Assembly: GCA_023412765.1 (NCBI GenBank)
Contig: JAEZBX010000095.1
Location: forward strand, 1-10,265
Reading direction: 5' to 3'
DNA: 10,265 nucleotides
Origin: Bacteroidota bacterium
GTDB taxonomy: Bacteria > Bacteroidota > Bacteroidia > Cytophagales > Cyclobacteriaceae
The notes under the pieces are model-generated. The model worked only from the letters and a program-made list of their open reading frames with translations. It did no database searches and had not been told where the DNA came from. The translations under genes and the position numbers were made by a program. The first letter of the stretch is position 1, and the number at the start of each line of letters is the position of its first letter. This document shows positions 6,309-10,265 of this stretch, in pieces.

Positions 6309-7358
6309 TTATAGAAATGGATATTTGTCACTGAGGTAAGCAATGTAAGCTTTGAGGTCACTGCCGAATTTCAATCGCCATTCTTCGGCGAAGTCTGTTT
6401 GTTTTGCCTGATACTGGCGATAATTAATAAAATAAGCATTGTTGGGAAGAGATTTCTTGAAACGGGCTGAAGGTTCTTTGGTTAGAGCGAGCGACAACGT
6501 GTCCATGTTTTTTACAATCTGCTGTATAAGATTTTCCTTCAACATTTTTTTCTGTGGAATTGGATCTGAATCAGTCATTGTTGCATAGAGGCTGTCCAAC
6601 TTTTGCGCGCCGCGCAGCATATGATCAACAAACTTTAAATAATCTGAATCCTCTTGAATATAGGAAGTGTATTCCTTTGAATCGGGGCCGTACTTATAAA
6701 TCAGAAATTGTTCTGCACCGCGGTCTCCGATAAACGTTGAAAGATTTTCATTAAACTCGACACTGTCTTTGACAAAAATTGTTGCATGCGACATCTCATG
6801 TATAATTAAATTGGCCAGGTCACCCTCGCTTCGCGTCAACATCTTGCTGAGAATGGGATCGGTAAACCATCCAAGGGTAGACCATCCACCGGGATTTCTG
6901 ACAATAACATCCCAACCCTCCTCCTCCAATTCCTTTTTCAGATTGTCTGCTCGTTCCTTTTTAAAGAAACCCTTATAGGGGACCGAGCCTACGACGGGAA
7001 ATTTCCATTCCTTTGGTTTCAACTGATAAGGTTCACTTGCGATTACTACCCACATTACCTCCTTGCCTTTCTGGTCGTACAGCGTTTTGTAGTTCTCGGT
7101 GTCTTTCAAGCCCAGGGAATCGATGGCATATTTTCGGATCTCATTGATTAGTACTAGTCGGGATTTTAGGGAATCTGGAAATGATGGATCGTTCAAATAT
7201 TCTTCAACAGGCCGCGCATTCAATATAATATTGAATTGTCCCTGTCCTTGTTGCAACCCATATAGTATCAATTCCCAATAAACTGCGATCAATATAACCA
7301 CCGTCGTGAGTACGGTCCAGAGTAACCATTTTAACGAGCGACGGAATCGCAATTTCAT
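6309..7358 (-). CDS. Membrane-anchored putative zinc aminopeptidase (Aminopep family, COG4324-like)
   Basis: The 349-residue protein has a basic N-terminus and one hydrophobic segment (about 11-34), so it is likely an inner-membrane-anchored protein facing the periplasm. The zinc-metalloprotease motif HEMSHATIF starts at His187 (HExxH 187-191), and EFNENLSTFIG follows at 201-211, where Glu204 is the likely third ligand. The sequence between residues 120 and 175 (VVGSVPYKGFF, GGWSTLGWFTDPIL) is characteristic of the predicted-aminopeptidase family (Pfam Aminopep). That family is named from sequence; the peptidase activity has little direct proof. Its ATG overlaps the stop of a 46-codon upstream ORF (ATGA). 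Divergent to recA. No clear terminator follows. Confidence 0.83.
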   Translation of the reverse strand: MKLRFRRSLKWLLWTVLTTVVILIAVYWELILYGLQQGQGQFNIILNARPVEEYLNDPSFPDSLKSRLVLINEIRKYAIDSLGLKDTENYKTLYDQKGKEVMWVVIASEPYQLKPKEWKFPVVGSVPYKGFFKKERADNLKKELEEEGWDVIVRNPGGWSTLGWFTDPILSKMLTRSEGDLANLIIHEMSHATIFVKDSVEFNENLSTFIGDRGAEQFLIYKYGPDSKEYTSYIQEDSDYLKFVDHMLRGAQKLDSLYATMTDSDPIPQKKMLKENLIQQIVKNMDTLSLALTKEPSARFKKSLPNNAYFINYRQYQAKQTDFAEEWRLKFGSDLKAYIAYLSDKYPFL

Positions 7359-7495
7359 TTGACTTGGAGATTGGATTTACTGATTTCGACAATATGATTC
7401 AGAGGCATTACCAACGTTGAATTTTTATCCACAAAAGCGTATTGCCCGAAATATTTATAGACTAAAAACGGTTTGACACTTATTGTCAATGACAT
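7355..7495 (-). CDS. Small unknown protein (46 aa) coupled to the aminopeptidase gene
   Basis: A short frame opens with the ATG at 7493-7495 and ends with TGA at 7355-7357. That stop overlaps the aminopeptidase ATG as ATGA, the usual sign of translational coupling. The peptide begins MSLTISVKPFLVYKYFGQ, continues AFVDKNSTLVMPLNHIV and ends SNLQVK. I do not recognise it. It has no membrane segment, cysteines or motif; the composition is that of a small soluble domain or a leader. A Shine-Dalgarno-like GAGGTGG lies 5 nt before the ATG, unusual in a window where other genes lack one, and it abuts a 12-bp palindrome. An in-frame TAA lies upstream, so the frame is bounded. It could also be a translated leader that controls the peptidase, or the remnant end of a lost gene. 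Confidence 0.6.
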   Translation of the reverse strand: MSLTISVKPFLVYKYFGQYAFVDKNSTLVMPLNHIVEISKSNLQVK

Positions 7496-7505
7496 TCGTT
7501 CCACC

Positions 7506-7517
7506 TCAACTAGTTGA
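7506..7517. promoter_or_regulatory. Perfect 12-bp palindrome beside the small ORF's ribosome binding site
   Basis: TCAACTAGTTGA is a perfect palindrome. On the minus strand it runs directly into GGTGG, the Shine-Dalgarno-like sequence of the 46-codon ORF. It might be an operator site for a dimeric regulator; as RNA it is too tight to form a hairpin by itself. Function is inferred only from position. Confidence 0.35.
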
Positions 7518-7543
7518 ATGCAATTTATTTAGATAATATATCC

Positions 7544-7563
7544 TAAAGCAATAAAGCAATAAA
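7544..7563. repeat. Short tandem repeat, TAAAGCAA x 2.5
   Basis: TAAAGCAA TAAAGCAA TAAA lies in the 251-bp gap between the divergent small ORF/aminopeptidase genes and recA. Such a short array may vary in copy number between strains. The rest of this gap is A/T-rich, and I could not place a convincing promoter for either direction. Confidence 0.6.
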
Positions 7564-7746
7564 TTCGATTTTCCGTACAGATTATCTGCTTGCGACTGAT
7601 TTTAAAATTGACTTTCAAGTATTAATTTCAGCCTTACAAACCGTTGACAGTTAGCCGTAGGTAATAAGAAGATCGTGTGATTAGATCCTACCCCTTTTCC
7701 TATCAATCGGTTTTGTTATACAGTAACTAAAACATGAAAAACACAT

Positions 7747-8775
7747 ATGAGCGACGCTAAAGAAAAACTTAAGGCACTTCAGTTAACTCTTGACAAGCTG
7801 GAAAAGACTTATGGTAAGGGCACGGTGATGAAACTCAGCGATGAAAAGGTAGTGGATGTGCCAGCGATATCAACCGGTTCTCTGGGACTTGATATAGCCC
7901 TTGGCATTGGTGGTATTCCCCGCGGAAGAGTAACAGAAATTTATGGCCCGGAATCTTCGGGTAAAACTACTCTGACGATGCATTGCATTGCCGAAGCGCA
8001 AAAGAAAGGCGGTCTTGCCGCATTTATAGATGCAGAACACGCGTTTGATAAAGCCTATGCTGAAAAATTAGGCATCGATACCGAAAATCTCCTGATTTCA
8101 CAACCCGACAATGGCGAACAAGCGCTTGAAATTGCCGACCACCTGATTCGCTCGGGAGCTATCGACATCATCGTTGTTGACTCCGTTGCAGCACTCGTTC
8201 CAAAAAGCGAGCTCGAGGGTGAAATGGGTGAAAGTAAAATGGGTCTTCAGGCAAGGCTTATGTCTCAGGCCTTACGGAAACTTACCGGCACAATAAATAA
8301 GACCGGGTGTGCTTGTATCTTCATCAACCAGCTTCGCGAAAAAATCGGCGTTATGTTCGGGAATCCTGAAACGACAACGGGTGGTAACGCACTTAAATTT
8401 TATGCGTCGGTACGATTAGACATTCGCAGAATCGGTCAGATAAAAGAATCTGCGGATGATATCACGGGTAACCGCGTAAAAGTTAAAGTTGTGAAGAATA
8501 AAGTAGCTCCTCCATTCAAGGTTGTCGAGTTCGATATTATGTACGGCCGAGGAATTTCCAAAGCTGGAGAGATAATAGATCTTGGTGTCGAGTTAAATGT
8601 TGTTCAAAAATCCGGTTCATGGTTCTCTTACGGCGGTAACAAACTAGGCCAGGGTCGCGATGCCGTTAAGCAACTCATTGAAGATAATCCAGAATTGATG
8701 GACGAACTGGAAAGAAAAATCAAAGAAAAGATCACTACCGACGAAGCTAAGGCTGTGTTGGAAGAAAAAGTATAA
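7747..8775 (+). CDS. recA: Recombinase RecA
   Basis: RecA is the ATP-dependent strand-exchange protein that forms filaments on single-stranded DNA, drives recombinational repair and triggers LexA self-cleavage where LexA exists. The 342 residues show all core elements: N-terminal helix and ISTGSLGLDIALGIGGIPRGR, Walker A GPESSGKT (67-74), catalytic Glu97 in AEHAFD, Walker B IIVVD (141-145), loop L1 around 156-165 (EGEMGESKMG) and loop L2 with INQLREKIGVMFGNPETTTGG (193-213). The C-terminal acidic tail is short. The ATG at 7747 gives the standard N-terminus. No Shine-Dalgarno is seen. An out-of-frame ATG at 7734 opens an 8-codon peptide that overlaps the recA start. I could not identify a SOS box. 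A strong terminator follows. Confidence 0.99.
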   Translation: MSDAKEKLKALQLTLDKLEKTYGKGTVMKLSDEKVVDVPAISTGSLGLDIALGIGGIPRGRVTEIYGPESSGKTTLTMHCIAEAQKKGGLAAFIDAEHAFDKAYAEKLGIDTENLLISQPDNGEQALEIADHLIRSGAIDIIVVDSVAALVPKSELEGEMGESKMGLQARLMSQALRKLTGTINKTGCACIFINQLREKIGVMFGNPETTTGGNALKFYASVRLDIRRIGQIKESADDITGNRVKVKVVKNKVAPPFKVVEFDIMYGRGISKAGEIIDLGVELNVVQKSGSWFSYGGNKLGQGRDAVKQLIEDNPELMDELERKIKEKITTDEAKAVLEEKV

Positions 8776-8801
8776 GATCAAATAACGTATCAGCTACACG
8801 G

Positions 8802-8858
8802 GCAATTCTGCAGACCATTTCCAATCGAACTGGTTTGCGGAATTGCTTTTTTAATTTT
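8802..8858 (+). terminator. Intrinsic terminator of recA
   Basis: A 16-bp stem (8802-8817 with 8831-8846; two G-U wobbles, otherwise complementary) closes a 13-nt loop and is followed by TTTTTTAATTTT. It starts 27 nt after the recA stop, so recA is probably transcribed alone. Confidence 0.92.
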
Positions 8859-8980
8859 CAGGTCCTTTGCACTAACGTCAGTTTAAATCCCAGTTTTAGT
8901 AAAACTTCAGCGCATTTTTTTTGTTTTTAGGATACCTTCTCGCTTACCAGGAAAGTTAATTTGCATCTCGAAAATTTTAA

Positions 8981-9244
8981 ACCGCTCTTCCATTGACCAT
9001 CGATGAACCTAAATATCTTGTTGCCGACGTCGATCCCCGGTACGACCATATTAGCGGCACCGATGATGCAAAAATAACGATGGTGGAATATGGCACGCTA
9101 CGGCTAGCTGCTAGGCGACGATTTTCCATCACAGTTTAAGAAGCGTAAACAAAGTATTGCTTCTGCACGATCCAGCCGTTTTTTGTTTTGGTTGAAGGTG
9201 ACTGCTTTCTTAACCTGGATCAATGGAATTAAGGAAATATTTAT
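8981..9244 (+). pseudogene. Decayed DsbA/thioredoxin-like domain remnant
   Basis: No intact gene is present, but two pieces read as one protein family. The first frame from 8981 gives LPLTIDEPKYLVADVDP and then DHISGTDDAKITMVEYG (about 9047-9094). This closely follows the start of the thioredoxin_4/DsbA-like domain, including the version fused to NhaA antiporters (DHxxGpxdAxvtlvEYGDxeCPyC). The sequence then breaks off before the CxxC motif. After a frame change, LGDDFPSQFK (from about 9112) runs to WINGIKEIF (about 9217-9240), resembling the TPTFFINGxK piece near the domain's end. The middle, about 100 residues in intact relatives, is missing. There is no redox-active cysteine pair, so the remnant must be inactive. 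The match is by eye. Confidence 0.5.
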
Positions 9245-9332
9245 GTAACTTGTTGATAATTAAAACGATAACTACTATGCGAATCAAAGAGATCTTTAAG
9301 GTCATTCGCTGCAAAGAACGTAGTATCTCATA

Positions 9333-9367
9333 AACGAAATCCCCAGACTGATCATTCAGATTTCGTT
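9333..9367. repeat. Inverted repeat AACGAAATC / GATTTCGTT
   Basis: Perfect 9-bp arms at 9333-9341 and 9359-9367 enclose 17 nt that hold an inner CTGA/TCAG pair. No T-run follows on either strand, so it is not an intrinsic terminator. It could be the end of a lost element or a protein-binding site. Confidence 0.6.
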
Positions 9368-9484
9368 GAGCGCTACACCGGCACCGAATGATCGTCCATA
9401 ATTAACCGATACCGCACCAGGTATCGAGACGCGTAAAATTTGTGAAAAAGCATACAATATCCTGGGATCTACAGGAACAGGGTA

Positions 9485-9526
9485 TTGGCTTGAATTGTAA
9501 CGCTAGTGTATAAGCCAAGCTAGCGT
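9485..9526. repeat. Two interlocked inverted repeats upstream of the membrane-protein genes
   Basis: TTGGCTT (9485-9491) pairs with AAGCCAA (9512-9518), and ACGCTAG (9500-9506) pairs with CTAGCGT (9520-9526). Both are perfect 7-bp pairs and each blocks the other, since one arm of the second pair lies in the loop of the first. They end 61 nt before the ATG of the membrane protein at 9587, within its possible leader. They could be alternative RNA hairpins or overlapping operator sites. Confidence 0.5.
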
Positions 9527-9586
9527 GCATCACTCTATTTGAGGGCAATCAAATATTGGCAATGGTTTAATTTAAAGAATTGTGAT

Positions 9587-10138
9587 ATGAATACCGATAA
9601 AAAGATCTTGTTGATGGGAATTATACTTCTTATTTCGGGGATAACTGCAGGCCTGATAAACTTCAACGGGTCGAGCATCCTTGAATACATTTTTGTTGCT
9701 GCATCATTGTCGATAGTCAGCCTTGGAGCTCTGATTGGCCGGACCGTAAAAGCGCCACCAGTACCCTCAAAATATTTTTGGTGGATTGGTTTCGCCGTAA
9801 CGGGACTATCGCTAGCCATTTTTGCTGGAGCAACCAATACCCTGACAGTAGTTACCATATTTGGATTCTTCATGTTAGCTCTGGCATTCATTGAGTTTGG
9901 TGTCGCGCTGCAAATCCTCAATAGTCAGAAGCTAATACCCTGGAAAGTCGATGGCCTTAAACTCGCATTAAGTGCGACAGCAGCGATTGGCGCAGCTTCA
10001 ATATTAGAAACAGCGGGGTTTGACGTGTACTTCGGTTTATTCTTTCTCGGTGTGCTCTTCATTCTAGTTGGACTGGTATTCATACAAATGGCCTGGTCAT
10101 TTAAGAATTCGGGTTCGTCCTCTTCCGGTAAAATTTAA
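9587..10138 (+). CDS. Six-segment integral membrane protein of unknown function
   Basis: I do not recognise the family with certainty. The 183-residue protein is almost wholly hydrophobic, with about six membrane segments at roughly 7-24, 31-50, 63-81, 84-111, 122-141 and 147-170, short loops and a Ser/Lys-rich cytoplasmic-type tail (SFKNSGSSSSGK). The size, six spans and paired arrangement resemble the HdeD/DUF308 type of small membrane protein, but no diagnostic motif proves it. The frame is open back to a TTG at 9539, but the ATG at 9587 gives a normal start (MNTDKKILLMG) with a lysine pair before the first span; the extra 16 residues are polar and aromatic and unlikely. No clear Shine-Dalgarno or promoter is seen. 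It is followed after 4 nt by a 38-codon gene. Confidence 0.75.
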   Translation: MNTDKKILLMGIILLISGITAGLINFNGSSILEYIFVAASLSIVSLGALIGRTVKAPPVPSKYFWWIGFAVTGLSLAIFAGATNTLTVVTIFGFFMLALAFIEFGVALQILNSQKLIPWKVDGLKLALSATAAIGAASILETAGFDVYFGLFFLGVLFILVGLVFIQMAWSFKNSGSSSSGKI

Positions 10139-10142
10139 AATT

Positions 10143-10259
10143 ATGAATGCAAACAATGAAATACAGAAATATGAAAACGAAAGTTCGCGAATTGACTTTG
10201 CAGTAATTTTCGTCGTCTTGCTCTATTGGCTAGTCGTGCTCTTACATGTGTTATTTTAA
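10143..10259 (+). CDS. Small single-span membrane protein (38 aa)
   Basis: The frame begins at the ATG 10143-10145, only 4 nt after the stop of the six-segment membrane protein, and ends with TAA at 10257-10259. The peptide has a polar, Asn/Glu-rich N-terminus (MNANNEIQKYENESSR) and one hydrophobic segment over residues 19-38 (DFAVIFVVLLYWLVVLL). By the charge pattern, orientation is uncertain. It has no signal-peptidase motif. Its position suggests co-translation with the upstream protein, perhaps as a small subunit or stabiliser. No known family is recognised, and it is short enough that a chance frame cannot be fully excluded. The amphipathic design and tight spacing favour a real gene. 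Confidence 0.6.
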   Translation: MNANNEIQKYENESSRIDFAVIFVVLLYWLVVLLHVLF

Positions 10260-10265
10260 AATGTC

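Larger units (their letters stand above)
9245..9586. other. Gene-free stretch with inverted repeats and possible coding debris
   Basis: I see no intact gene here. A short frame from 9277 reads MRIKEIFKVIRCKERSIS and stops. It vaguely recalls the first residues of IS21-type transposases, too short to call. On the plus strand, near 9410-9500, an open stretch reads APGIETRKICEKAYNILGS; on the minus strand the same area reads SIPGAVSVNYGRSFGAG. Neither has a start, and I cannot assign either. Two inverted-repeat structures, at 9333-9367 and 9485-9526, are listed apart. The region looks like erosion after loss of a gene, continuing from the DsbA-like remnant. Confidence 0.45.

Noticed and set aside
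7600..7740. recA promoter or LexA box
   Set aside because: No TTG/TAnnTTTG pair with proper spacing was found. The GTAGG...CCTAC arms at about 7656-7691 are too far apart and imperfect to call.
8892..8930. Second terminator after recA (AGTTTT/AAAACT hairpin and T8 run)
   Set aside because: The hairpin is a weak A/T stem and the T-run begins 8 nt away, so it is not a proper intrinsic terminator.
9485..9526. H-type RNA pseudoknot
   Set aside because: The two stems have the right order, but only one nucleotide links the first stem's 3' arm to the second stem's 3' arm. That is too short to cross a 7-bp stem, so exclusive hairpins are more likely.
9539..9586. TTG start giving 16 extra residues on the membrane protein
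   Set aside because: The added residues are aromatic and polar and not like a membrane-protein N-terminus; the ATG at 9587 is the simpler start.
9535..9921. 128-codon minus-strand frame
   Set aside because: It is the antisense of the hydrophobic membrane-protein gene and shows no motif.

Overview
The window reads as ordinary chromosome of a member of the Bacteroidota, most likely a Cytophagales-type bacterium. Three things point there. The rplM-rpsI-rpsB-tsf ribosomal cluster is arranged as in that phylum. Genes mostly lack Shine-Dalgarno sequences. At least one very good Bacteroidota-type promoter (TTG, 20 nt, TACCTTTG) stands before rplM. The genus cannot be fixed from the sequence alone.

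Layout. Positions 1-500 hold the N-terminal 166 residues of a succinate-semialdehyde-type aldehyde dehydrogenase (minus strand, cut by the window edge). Positions 581-3140 are the minus-strand translation operon, transcribed rplM, rpsI, rpsB, tsf, with a promoter at 3181-3211, a hairpin between rpsB and tsf, and a strong terminator after tsf. Positions 3141-3472 hold that promoter and an A/G-rich intergenic repeat. Positions 3473-6018 are a second minus-strand operon: a PhoB-like response regulator, a PhoR-like membrane histidine kinase and an RluA-family pseudouridine synthase that probably starts at TTG overlapping the kinase stop. A related copy of the intergenic repeat lies just upstream (6094-6160).

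Positions 6309-7495 carry a membrane-anchored putative zinc aminopeptidase (HEMSH motif). It is preceded by an unrecognised 46-codon ORF whose stop overlaps the aminopeptidase start (ATGA) and which has an unusual Shine-Dalgarno-like sequence. recA lies divergently at 7747-8775 and ends in a strong intrinsic terminator. Positions 8859-9586 hold no intact gene. They contain a decayed DsbA/thioredoxin-like remnant and several inverted repeats. The window ends with two plus-strand membrane-protein genes 4 nt apart, a six-segment protein (183 aa) and a 38-residue single-span protein.

Functionally the window is mostly housekeeping: ribosome assembly and elongation, signalling by a two-component system, RNA modification and recombination. 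I found no defence system, mobile element with a transposase, or CRISPR array. The parts least explained by known families are the 46-aa and 38-aa small genes, the intergenic repeat family, and the decayed stretch downstream of recA.
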